Shown: one piece after another, positions 54,285-64,000 of the stretch
Position numbering within the stretch: position 1 is the first letter of the stretch
Layout: every line of letters begins with the position of its first letter
Source of the DNA: Azolla caroliniana
Lineage: Eukaryota > Polypodiophyta
Assembly: GCA_043228905.1 (NCBI GenBank)
Contig: JBHGNT010000012.1
Span: 4,526,001-4,590,000 of the forward strand
Reading direction: 5' to 3'
Length of the DNA stretch: 64,000 nucleotides
Translations under genes and position numbers: made by a program
The notes under the pieces: model-generated
The model's database searches: none
Seen by the model: the letters and a program-made list of their open reading frames with translations, nothing else
What the model was told of the DNA's origin: nothing

Positions 54285-56075
54285 GCGCGTCGCCGCTCGT
54301 ATTTTCCACCCGTGCTTGGTGTTGATCGGCCACTTGCCTTTCTTGTAGAAGTCCATGGACATTAGGTTGATCTCCGAACCGTGGTCTACAAATGCCACCA
54401 CCGGCTCCTGCACGTCCCCGATCCTAACCGGGGTCTCCGTAGTGGCTCTTTCTGAGTGCAACATTGAGAAGTGGCTTTCCGCCAACTCATCTTCTAGGCC
54501 CATGTCTTCTAGGTGCGTTGTTCACACCTCCAATGGCCTCTCCGGCTCCGGCTCCGTCGAAAGCCTTTTCCGCTTCACCAAGTCCATGATGGAGTCATGG
54601 AATTCTTTCTTGGCGATCCCAAGCACTTCCCTTAGCGACAGCTCTACCTTGTTGTTGAGGATTCGTTCCTCAAGGACCTTCCATAGGTTTGCCGTTCTTT
54701 CTATCTTAGTGCTCAACCGATAGCCGACATTTTTTGCTTTATCCGATGTGCCGGCAACACCGACGTCATTCTGCTTTGGCCCGAATTGGGTCTCATACCG
54801 TTGCGAAGATCCGGCCCCTCCGGCCTTTCCAGCACGCTTGTCTTCTAACAGAACTTCGTAGTTCTAGCACACGGCTTCCACAAAGCCGGTCTTTTCTTCG
54901 ACCGGATCGCTCAACCCGGTGACCTCCCGGACCCGTCTTTTCGCATGGTCCGCTTCCTCCCTCTCAACCGTACGCCGGCGAGGCCTTCTAGTACCACCGG
55001 CGAGAACGCAGAGTTTTTCATCTTCCGGCCTTCGTCACTCCCGACCCGGATTCTCGCCAACGCCGAGTAGTGGATGGTCTCCACGTGGCGCACGGCCGCT
55101 TCTTCCATTAGTCTCTTCATCCCTCCCCGTCCGATATTCAGCTCCAGGGCTCTCCGGGTCTCGCTAGCGTGCACCCTCCCATTCCATAGGTATACCACAT
55201 TAGCCCTTATTGCTTCCGCGAAGTCCACGCAGTCCTTCCAGCCATGACCGACCACGTCACACCACAAGCATCGATGCCCACCCGGAGGCCTTCGGTCGTG
55301 AGGCCGCTCGCCGCCGTCCCTCCTCGTTTGTGCAACCTTCAATTCTCATACGATCTGCGTCAGATCTTCCAGAGCCGCTTTGCCGGATGGGCCCTTGACC
55401 ACGTCGGACACGCCTGTCTAAAGCCAACCTCGAGTTTCCTCCTTGCGCGTCGGCGGGGGTCCCTTGAGGTTTCTTGCCACAACACCTCCTGCCCCCCACA
55501 AGCCCTTGTCGACCCACTCACACCATTTGTCGAAACGGCCGCAGACACCCTTTACGTCATCCCATCGTCCATCTCCAACAGGAGACCCACTTGCTCCCAA
55601 TCATGCACGTCCACAGCTTTGACGAATAAAAGGACACGGCTCATGTCCAGTACGGTCCTATCTAGTGCCGAAAGTCCTGTGAAGCGTTCCTGGAACTCCC
55701 GGAGGAGCGTCGACGTATTCCTCCCCTTTCCTAGGGTTTCAACCCAATCCATAAAGTCTCGCTTTGATAACTGAAGCATGTTATCAAACCCGTACTGCTC
55801 GAGGAGTTGCGCTTCAAATTCTCCCTAGGTCCGGCATCCAGCCTGCACCTTGAGCACCTCTACGTGGATGCCCGGTGTCGTTACCCGAGGTAACCCAAGC
55901 AAACGCTTTCTCCCAGGATGTCCCTCATCACCATCTCGGCCCGGTAGACCACCAAATAACATGTGACGTCCTTCCCATCAAACTAGCCTATTGTGCCGAC
56001 GATTGCTTCGATGGCCTTGTCGAGGGCACTTGTGCCCTCACGAGCACTTACTATCCGATCGACTGTTGCCGCCAT
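54285..56075 (-). pseudogene. older gypsy (level 0): gag and protease first half
   Basis: Gag starts at ATG 56075 (MAATVDRIVSAREGTSALDK) and is decayed. 55779-55552 keeps MLQLSKRDFMDWVETLGKG and VLLFVKAVD. A zinc knuckle CLWCDVVGHGWKDC (about 55270-55229) is followed by GRVHASETRRALELNIGRGG. The protease region follows: VLEERILNNKVELSLREVLG (54680) and VVAFVDHGSEINLMS (about 54400-54356), an aspartyl-protease site with DHGSE instead of DTGA. It then stops at WKIRAAT (54290), where the gag-only element begins; the remainder is at 42460-42801. Several stops and frameshifts are present. Confidence 0.82.
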
Positions 56076-56130
56076 GGCTTCGGCGAGCTCTGATCCCCTC
56101 CTTTTTTATTCCTCTGCCGCCTTAATTCAC

Positions 56131-56148
56131 GTTGGGTTCACCAGATTA
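56131..56148 (-). promoter_or_regulatory. primer-binding site of the level-0 gypsy
   Basis: Minus strand TTAATCTGGTGAACCCAACG directly follows the LTR end. TGGTGAACCCAACGTG differs by one base from the site of the gag-only element (TGGTGAACCCGACGTG), so both would use the same tRNA primer. Confidence 0.6.
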
Positions 56149-56151
56149 ATG

Positions 56152-56705
56152 TGTTACGCTCACGCGTAGGAAATAAGCCGGGACCGCGGGGGCCCTGAAC
56201 CGAGGAACGTGAGAGAGAGAAAAAGAGAGAGACTCACAGAAACACAGAGAGACGGAAAATGAAAGAATCAAATCCAATAACAATATAGATTACAGCTTGC
56301 AATGTTACAACCGGCAAGTCGGTGATAAACTCGACACAAACGAACGCACTCCCTGAAATACATGGTGGAGCCTCTATCGGAAGCATGCGGGCTTTCACGC
56401 ACCAAAGGTAGCTAACCTAACCCGAAAATCCCGGCAACAACGATGGTGGAGGAAAGAGCTCGGTTCCTAGTCCGACAGCACTCCGTCCTCTCTAAATGTG
56501 CGATCCCTGCTCATGCCCTTTTCCTCTCCTTTTATAGCACAAGGAGAGAGGCGTTTACAGACCGTAAAATCCCTGTTATTTCCTTCAATTCCCTACTTAA
56601 TGAACTAGTGCTACCTAGGACAATTACATCGCCGGCCTATACTTAACTATGTATATAAATATATCAAAACATGTGCCCGTGTGTAAGGCCCGGTTCACGC
56701 ACACA
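56152..56705 (-). repeat. 5' LTR of the level-0 gypsy
   Basis: Minus strand from about TGTGTGCGTGAACCGGGCC (56705) to GAGCGTAACA (56152), with a TATA box in GTGCTATAAAAGGAG (about 56527-56541). The 3' part (GGGACCGCGGGGGCCC, GAGAGAGAG) parallels the LTRs of the gag-only element. The start coordinate is approximate. Confidence 0.65.
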
Positions 56706-57236
56706 CCATCCACCGATTCCTCCTAGGAACGATTTTCTCCATGATAGCGTAAAATGGGGAGACCCGATTCGAGGAGTGAATAGCATTATTATAAGCAAAC
56801 GCCACAAAGTGTAGAGTATCAGCCCAATCGTCCTGCTGATAACTCAGAAAACACCGGAGGTATTGTTCCAGCGTTTGATTTGTTTGTTCCGCATGCCCAT
56901 TGGTTTGGGTATGGTAGTGATGGCCTTAGTACACGGCACAAAATGTGCCATCTTAGTATATCAATCAACAACGGTTAAGATAGCATTGAAACCACCCTTT
57001 GAGACCGGCAGATCTGTGATAAAATCAAGACAAATAGACCACCACGGCTTACTTGGAATCGGTAAGGGTTCCAACAAGCCATATGGATGATGTCGTGACA
57101 TCTTTGCTCGGCAACAAGCATCACAGGTCCGAACGTAGTCGTCGATAAAACGTCACATATGGGGCTACCAAAAAGATCGTTGAACTAGATCCAACGTCTT
57201 CGTACTACCGAAATGTCCCGTTGTATGGGTGTCATG
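56706..57236 (-). pseudogene. gypsy integrase fragment, chromovirus-like
   Basis: On the minus strand, 57230 down to about 56720 reads NCHDTHTTGHFGSTKTLDLV and CDACCRAK (the HHCC zinc finger), then SICLDFITDLPVSKGGFNAI and LTVVD, a stop, and YTKMAHFVPCTKAI. This is a Ty3/gypsy integrase of the type found next to chromodomains. It is cut on both sides and full of stops. It belongs to a different lineage from gypsy I and the level-0 gypsy. Confidence 0.7.
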
Positions 57237-57424
57237 ACAATTTTGGACGATTTGAAGGCGACAAGAGCAATGAAGGAAGAGTGCAAGTCGGTTATAGACG
57301 TTCGGAGGTTCTTGGGCACATGCGTTTTCTACCACATCTGGGTCCCGCACTACGCACACGTCGCAGAGCCACTGTACAGATTGTTGATAAAAGGGTGTAA
57401 CTTTAGGTGGACCAAGGAGCATAC

Positions 57425-57846
57425 TGTCAGGAATAGTACTAAAATAGAGAGAGAATTAGTACTAGAGAAGGGACTATTAGTACTAAGACGATGGGACTAC
57501 GTAAGACTCCCGAGAGAGGGAGAGAGAAGAGGAGAGAGAGAGAGAGATGATGATAATAGATGATATATTATATGAAGAGTAAGTACAAAATGGCGATGAG
57601 GCTTCTTAAGACTGGCGTTGAACCAATTTGGTTCAACATAATGCCTTGTGTGTCCTTTTATAGTGTTCTCAAGAGGAGTCCTAAAGCTTCTAGAATGTTC
57701 CAAAGAAATCTGAAATATACATTAATTTCCTATAATAAAACAAAAATGAAAATAATATCTTATGTATTACAATAGATGGTATAATGGTCAAGAGCTCGAC
57801 CCATATAACATAAGGTCATGAGTTCAAGTCTTCACATATTATGACA
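57425..57846 (+). mobile_element. 422-bp LTR-ended insertion with tRNA-like segment, TSD CATAC
   Basis: It begins TGTCAGGAATAG and ends ATTATGACA, flanked by CATAC at 57420-57424 and 57847-57851. Removing it restores the gypsy frame. It has no coding frame. The right end (57779-57836) contains GGTATAATGGTCAAGAGC and GAGTTCAAGTCTTC, resembling Pol III A and B boxes of a tRNA. It could be a solo LTR or a terminal-repeat miniature element. Confidence 0.75.
57779..57836 (+). promoter_or_regulatory. tRNA-like A and B boxes
   Basis: TGGTATAATGG (A-box-like) and GAGTTCAAGTC (B-box-like) are 40 bp apart, the spacing of a tRNA promoter. The cloverleaf is poor, so this is not called a tRNA gene. A similar B-box tail is at 16063-16082. 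Confidence 0.4.
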
Positions 57847-59505
57847 CATACAGAGTCAGTCCGAAGGTTGAAGGAAGTGCTAACCACGGCACCGGCACTT
57901 TCGGAAAGCGGTTTATGGCAAGGAGGTCCCGATCTACGTCACCGTAGACACGAGCCCGACCAGAATCGGATGGGTAGTCAATCAGGAGGACGAGAGTGGC
58001 ATGAGGTTCCCCATCCAGTTTGGGGCGAAGGTACTATGTGAGCGGTAGCGATGGTACACCCAAGGTAAGCGCGAACTCTGAGCTATCATTTCGGCAATCA
58101 AGGCCAACAAAGACTATCTTATTGGGACGGCGGTAATAATCGAGACGGATTGCCTATCGATCCTCGTTATGGTTTCCGGATGCGCGACGTCGGACCTGGC
58201 AATGCTTAGGTGGATCGCGTAATTAAGTCCCTGAACCCGGACATACGGCACATCTCTGGGAAGGACAACGCCATGGCTGACATGCTTTATAGAGCATGGT
58301 TCGATGACGAGGACGGCATGGTTTCTGAAGACGAAGAAGTCGGCGTGGACTTCTTCGAGTCAGCTCGCATAACGATAGACGAAGGGAGAACTCCGGCACT
58401 TAATGAATTTGATGAGGACAAGTACGACGGGGAGTGGCTCCAGATCGGCAAGTACCTGAGGACATTGACACCGAATGTGGCATGGATGAAGGACGAGGCA
58501 AACCGGATCCGGAAGAAGGCGTACCAATTCTTCCTATGGGACAAGATCTTATGGAGGCATCCAAAGAAGCGGAACGGTGTCACGCTCCGTGTAGCGGCAA
58601 GAGTAGAAGAACAAAAGGCATTGCTATTGGCGTATCACGAGAGTCCTTAGGGCGGACATCGTGGAACGTGGGCCACATTCAATAACCTGAAGGACACGTA
58701 TTGGTGGCCGGGAATGTATCGGGACGTGCACCAATTGGTGACGATCTGTGAGAGTTGCCAAATGCATTCCACTATCCGACACCGAGATGAGCTGCACTCG
58801 ACCTACCCGCTGGCTGTCCATTTCAAGTGGATGGTGGACTTAGTGACGACGCCGATGGGGGTAGGGCAGATGCGGTACTTGGTGCTTGCTCGAGAGGACC
58901 TGACGAACCAAGTGGAGGGTCGTACACTGCAGAACAAGGCGATTGTGGCCGTGTGCCGGTTCCTGATCGAGGAGGTGATATGTCGGTACGGGTACGTAGG
59001 GAAGATTGTGGTTGACCGGGGAGAGCTTGACACGTAGGAAGCCAAGGAGTTGTTCGGCCAATTAGGGGTCAAGCTCTCTCTCACCCAATCGTGAAGGCGT
59101 TAGTACGACCGTGCGAAGGACAAGTCGATAACTAGCCGCGACTCCTGCCTTACGTGTTATGGGTGGACTGAACTACGCAAAGTTTGGTAACCGGGTTCAT
59201 GCCGGCAGAGCTAATGTATGGGCAGAAGTCGATCATGCCGGTAGAGCGAACAATTTCCTCGTGGGCAGCAATGGACTGGAGAGACGAGATGAGCTGGGGA
59301 GAGCTGTTGGCGGCGTAGATTCGCCAGCTCGAGCCGAGACCGGAGGACGTGGACCGAGCGAAGGCGAAGCTGCACGCGGCAAGGGTAAAGAATAAAGGCC
59401 GGTTCGACCGAACACACTAGCTACGACCGAAGAAGATCGAGGAAGGCGACTAGGTGCTCGTTTACACCAGCAGTCTCGACAATTAGCACAAGGCAACCCG
59501 TAAGT

Positions 59506-60885
59506 TCTCTTGGATCATATGTCTATCTCGGAGTCACTTTCAGTGTCCGCTCAGGTAAATTTTCGATGACACAAGTGGCAAAGGATAGACTTACGAGAGG
59601 ACATGCATCCCTCTCACTGCTCGAGAGACAATGCCATCAAGCATACTTCCAAGAGCCACGGACTAAAGGGTGGCTCTTTGACTCATTAGTGACTCCCTCC
59701 CTCATGTATGCATCAACGGTTTGGGCTCCAGGACTACCATCTTTCATGTGGATGCAATTAGAGAGACCATTGGTGATGATGTTATAATGCCAACTCCGAA
59801 GCAAATCGACAATCCCACATGACATTATTAGGGCTGAGTTTACTCTACCCCCGATGTTAGTAGAAGCACTTTTTCAACTTGTAGTCTTTATCCACAGGAT
59901 ACATAGCCAACCACATGATAGAATATCCCATCAAGCCTTTAAGGCCTCTCGATCACTGTATGAGTCCAGCTATTCTAGCTCATGGTATGGCATGATGGTG
60001 AGTTGGCTTCTTGCGAACGGTCTAGACATTAATAACCTCCCCCTCCTTAAGTACGACCACACGATTAATAACACTTTAATCTCTCATGAGGACCGAAATA
60101 AAGTAATACGCCAAGAAATATGGCAAATTTACACTCGGTATAAATGGATCACCCCACTAGAGCCACTCCCATCTAAAATGTTGTACTATAAGGAACACTT
60201 CATGCACTTCTCTAAGTTAGGTTTTATTACACGACCAAAATACCTAGATGTATTCTTACCACATGCACTAAGGGTTGCCATTGGTCAACTTAGAATATCA
60301 TCTCACCAACTTGAGATTGAGCATGGACGTATTAATGGAGTCCCTAGGGAGGAAAGGATATGTAGGTTATGCCATGTAGAGATAGAGGATGAGTACCACT
60401 TTACATGCAAATGTCCCACCTATGCCGAGATAAGGGCCAAATACCAAGACATACTTGGTTCCTCTCCCACCCTCCCTAAACTTTTAGATACATTAGATAT
60501 AAAGAAATTAGGCAGATACATCCTAGAATTAAAACAACACAGAGAGAATAAGTTACAAAATGTTGACAATAGGGTTGCTAATGTTCACCAACATGTAACA
60601 AATGAAGTCTTTCATGAACAGGGGGAGACAACGAATGTCGACACACCTGCACCACTCAGGCTTTTCCTTGATGAAGCAGAAAATCAAAGAAGAACCAAAC
60701 GCCCTCAAATGCTGGGTTTCAAAGCAACTCGACGTGATGTAGAAGAAATAAAGAAAATAAGGGAACGTGAGCTACACCGCCTAGAAGCCATGGTTGGGGC
60801 ACTCTATACACCAAGACCATGGGTCACACCCACACCAAAACCCTTTGATCTCCCACTTCTTTTCGAGAGGCTTGGGTGGAAATGA
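59506..60885 (+). pseudogene. LINE ORF2, C-terminal part
   Basis: From 59515 the frame reads YLGVTFSVRSG, ASLSLLERQCHQ and LFDSLVTPSLMYASTVWAPG, the end of a non-LTR reverse transcriptase, with a stop at 59785. From 59854 an open frame of 343 codons follows, with a terminal zinc finger CRLCHVEIEDEYHFTCKCP (about 60361-60417) and a charged tail. It ends at 60883. In LINEs this C-terminal finger region helps bind the template RNA. The 5' part is missing, the common truncation pattern. The junction with the gypsy fragment is near 59505; no TSD was identified. Confidence 0.82.
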
Positions 60886-61245
60886 AATTAGGCTTAGTGC
60901 AAAGTCACTTCTTTTTTATAAAGTATACTATGTTTTGTACACGACTAGAACTCTTTTGGCTTAAGCTATTGTTACTTTACTTTTATTTTAGTTTTGATGA
61001 TTGGAACGTGAGCTACACCGCCTAGAAGCCATGGTTGGGGCACTCTATACACCAAGACCATGGGTCACACCCACACCAAAACCCTTTGATCTCCCACTTC
61101 TTTTCGAGAGGCTTGGGTGGAAATGAAATTAGGCTTAGTGCAAAGTCACTTCTTTTTTATAAAGTATACTATGTTTTGTACACGACTAGAACTCTTTTGG
61201 CTTAAGCTATTTTTACTTTACTTTTATTTTAGTTTTGATGATTGG
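60762..61245. repeat. 241-bp tandem duplication at the LINE 3' end
   Basis: 60762-61002 and 61003-61243 are identical except for one base by my reading (CTATTGTTAC versus CTATTTTTAC). Each copy holds the last 40 codons of the LINE ORF, its stop codon and the beginning of the 3' untranslated region. Confidence 0.97.
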
Positions 61246-61323
61246 ATAAATACCCATTCTTGTTGTAAACCAACTGTCTCATGGGCCAATTTTGGCCTTA
61301 GAAGACGTTAATGTAACTATATT

Positions 61324-61355
61324 TTCTCTCTCTCTCTCTCTCACACACACACATA
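61324..61355. repeat. (TC)n(AC)n microsatellite
   Basis: About ten TC followed by five AC dinucleotides, just beyond the LINE 3' untranslated region; it may be the simple-repeat tail of the LINE. Confidence 0.85.
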
Positions 61356-61389
61356 TTTGTTCCGTTGTACAAAATCACTCCTGATTCTT

Positions 61390-63420
61390 TACATGCCCGT
61401 TAATATCTAACAGTCCCAAGGCCATTGTGCTTGTACCTTTTCAAGAAGGAAACGATGTGTACTACGTCAAAGTCCTTGAGAACTTTGGAACTTTTAATAT
61501 TGGCGAACTTCCAAATAACAAGCTTGTTTTCAAGTGGATTGTTTCCAATTCTGTAAGAGAACCATAGAAGCAATTTATAAGTTGGACTTACCATAATTTT
61601 GTAAGGTTCATCTTGTTTTTCATGTTAGCCATTTAAACAAAAGAGCAATCTAGGTAGTTGGACACTAGATACCCTTGTATATCCGAAGGACAAGTTCTTT
61701 GCATAGAATATAAGCTCTCAATCTTCCAAGTCTCACGCGTATTGTCAAGTAAGTTGTTTCCAAAACCTTCAAGAAATTAGACAGGTGGTTTGCAAGTTGG
61801 GTTACCTTCTTTCTTTAAAGGATTTTCTTCAATAGTATTAAGAAAAAAACGCCTGAAGGCTACAACTTAAACCTAGCTACCAAGGAGGTTACAACTTTTC
61901 TTATACAATGATGTAAAATACTCCTAGAACCAAATATCGAACTTTGTAGAAGATGTTTACATTTGTTGATATTCAAGAAAGAGTAATGGAAGTCGATATT
62001 GCCATTGAGGCTCTTGAGTTGACATTGTAAATAGGGGTACCTTTTTCCATAAGTGAAGAAGCTTTTTCCTTTTCTTGTTCACAGTATTTGGGGAACCCTG
62101 CATATTATCCTACTAGCCACGGACTACTGCCAACAAGTTTTCCCATATCTCAAACAGCACATCTAAGAGATGAATGTCTACCGCATCATAAAGTCGGTTA
62201 CATCGATATTTCCGTAATGTCCATAACGTTATTGTGGTCACTATTTTCCAAATTTGGACTGATCACACATGCTTTCGAGGTTGCTCTAAGGGACTGACTA
62301 ATATCAATCTTCTATTATGTATTGTCATTGCCTCATGAACATCGTTTGCCTCATACAACATCAAGCTAGAATGTAATACTCCCCACATTGCTAATCCCCA
62401 TAAGAATAGGCAACCTACATTGATTGTTAGGAATAAAGACATGACTTTCTTCCATTCTTGTTGAGCAAAAGAACAAGACCATAGGACATGCTTGGTAGTC
62501 TCCTGAGGTTCATGGCAAAAGCCACATTGCCGCAAATTGGGTGCTACATTCCCTTTCAATGAGTGACCAACTGGTAGTGCCATATGCATTAATAACCATC
62601 GAAAGAGAATAAATTTAGTTGGCCCCTTGAATGACCAAATCCATTTCTAGTAGGTTCTCAAATGCAAATTTGAGACACCCCAATTGGTCCAATGTTTCTG
62701 AGTTGCTGGTATCGTTACATTCCTAGACAACAATAATGATCTTTCAATTTTTACTAAGTACTAAAAGAAGGGGACCTTTACGATCTTTTCCCCGAAGGAG
62801 TGTGACCAAAGCCAACCCACCAGATCCCATGTTAATCTTGCAACAAGATCTTTTGTGTGTAACCATAGGATATCACACATATGAGCAATTGACAGATAAG
62901 GATCAAGGATCCATTTCTTTCCAGTTTTAGCAACCACGCTGACTGGTGCACTTCACAAGTCCTGTAGATAACTGCAATCAAAGGTATAAGATTGCAATCT
63001 ATTGTTGTCGATGACCTCAAAATAAGAAACGCACCCATTAGGTGAAACGCCCTTAACAACCATCAATGTATCATTTGTGAAGCATCCAAACCATAGATGT
63101 TCTTACCTAGGTTGGAAGGTTATAAAAAACGAAGAATATGTTGTTGATAAGGTAGTCATCATTATCTTGGCACCATGAACTAATTGTAGATGTGCAAGTC
63201 GATCTTCTAGTGACATTTGTTGAAATTGAGTCCAAGTTCTTACAGATGCAGCTGGCCCATTATCCAATTTACCCCAAGCAAGGTGAGTTCGCAAGCCCAA
63301 TAATTTTCCTGCATTATCCCGAAATAGAGAATTTACCTTGATCTAGTAAGGTTCATCTTGCTTTTTATTTTCATTGCTTAAAGAATAGTATGGGTGGTTT
63401 GACACCAAATGCCCTCCAAT
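61390..63420 (-). pseudogene. LINE of the same family as the 978-1870 copy
   Basis: On the minus strand, 63300-63103 encodes THLAWGKLDNGPAASVRTWT, and 62780-62640 encodes NVTIPATQKHWTNWGVS and WIWSFKGPTKF. 62589-62263 encodes the zf-RVT-like QCGFCHEPQETTKHVLWSCS and EANDVHEA. The 978-1870 copy has the same segments in the same order (PTPAAQKQWNKWGVSS, WIWSFREPTK, QCSYCGDLQETTKH, MYEANDALEAKT). Stops are frequent. The strings TAGTATTAAGAAAAAA (about 61832) and TTAGTATTAAGAAAAAAT (about 1007) also match, marking the same 3' region. The part 61390-61800 is less certain. Confidence 0.7.
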
Positions 63421-64000
63421 CTAGTATGCAAATGTCTAATGCATTGAATATGTGAAAACTAAAATACCAAATATTGAATCATTGGGAGAAAAATTAGATA
63501 CATTATGTGTCTTGTCATTTGTTCAGTTAATGTATTACACTCTTCAAATATTCTCAAACAATTTATTATAAATCATACTTTCATTCTCAATATTAATATT
63601 TTTCATAACACACCTCCCAATCCTTGTAGTAGTTTTGCCTCACTTCTGAATACATCATCACCTCAATAGATAGCTATTGGCTCCTAGACATGGAAAACAA
63701 ATTTCTCTTTGATTATCATCCAATAATGTGAAAAGTTGGTATGTGAGAAACTTGTCTATGATGTACATTCAATAAAGTAAAAAAGAAAGAGGGAAGTACA
63801 ATGTGCTCAATATGTTGAAGATGTTGATGGTGTTTAATATACTAGAAATGTGCGAAAAGAAGAAAGCAATCAATCTACAAGTCACATAGCTTGGCATAAA
63901 AGCATAGCCTCAATCATGTGTGTGGAGCGTAGTCATAAGATTGTGCAAGATGATGTATAAAAATGTAACAATTGCAATATGCAATGATGTTGAAACTCTA
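63421..64000. other. AT-rich DNA, nothing recognised
   Basis: No open frame, RNA gene or repeat boundary could be supported in the last 580 bp. Confidence 0.6.

Larger units (their letters stand above)
57237..59505 (+). pseudogene. gypsy pol fragment: RT end, RNase H, integrase
   Basis: The frame starts inside the RT connection (VRRFLGTCVFYHIWVPHYAH) and is split at 57425-57846 by an LTR-ended insertion. It resumes at HTESVRRLKEVLTTAPAL. RNase H traces are at 57900-58200 in shifting frames (ETDCLSILV). A spacer follows (WFDDEDGMVSEDEEVGVDFF, open 58210-58650), then the integrase finger GHRGTW..CESCQMHS (58652-58770). The core has HFKWMVDLVT and YVGKIVVDRGELD with a stop at 59035, and the catalytic-glutamate region is deleted. 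The C-terminal part (RPEDVDRAKAKLHAARVKNK) runs to 59505. It probably comes from the same gypsy family as the level-0 element. Confidence 0.75.

Noticed and set aside
57779-57836. A genuine tRNA gene
   Set aside because: A and B boxes are present, but the acceptor and D stems do not pair well and the segment ends in the LTR terminus; called tRNA-like only.

Overview
This is nuclear DNA from a land plant with a large, repeat-dominated genome. The evidence is a plant A-type cytochrome P450 with one intron, Ty1/copia elements primed at the plant site TGGTATCAGAGC, Ty3/gypsy elements, LINEs and a hAT transposon. The species cannot be read from the sequence. The gypsy family with an acidic, DHGSE-type protease and the DUF7869-like protein made me think of a fern, lycophyte or bryophyte, but that is inference from memory.

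Layout. 1-4286: a decayed copia element (family A, + strand) entering from the left edge, with a 5'-truncated LINE copy in its integrase. 4287-5868: remains of a second copia (- strand). 5930-6900: gypsy gag/protease remains. 7664-9404: the P450, the only host gene recognised with confidence. 9460-12040: AT-rich spacer. 12055-13675: LTR-like DNA with a 109-bp minisatellite. 13765-17512: copia J, lacking reverse transcriptase. 17929-24135: copia K, interrupted by an LTR element (19509-22295) that itself carries a solo LTR of family A. 24229-26972: a DUF7869-like protein (- strand), the least familiar coding unit here. 27715-27950: an array of short palindromes. 28504-28721: a fragment with a ParB-like motif.

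28820 to about 40900: one gypsy element (gypsy I) with gag and pol in a single frame. A 4-kb hAT transposon sits between its two gag zinc knuckles, and a family-A solo LTR plus an extra ORF lie downstream of pol. 42017-56705 is a nested stack. An older gypsy (protease and gag, - strand) was split by a gag-only gypsy-like element (42802-54284). That element's left LTR was then split by a nearly complete young copia (42932-48599, LTRs about 97% identical), and its interior by a family-A solo LTR. 56706-59505 holds gypsy integrase and pol fragments with a small LTR-ended insertion. 59506-63420 holds LINE 3' ends, one with a fresh 241-bp tandem duplication.

Almost all coding units are broken. In-frame stops are mostly TAG or TGA at positions where CAG, CGA or TGG is expected, as cytosine methylation and deamination would produce. 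Target-site duplications (TSDs) found by eye (TGCATGTT, GCTGCGAG, GCGCG, AGAAA, GTTTC, AAAAG, TTTCT, CATAC, CCTAA/CCTAG) fix the order of many insertions. No working operon-like or pathway relation between host genes is visible.
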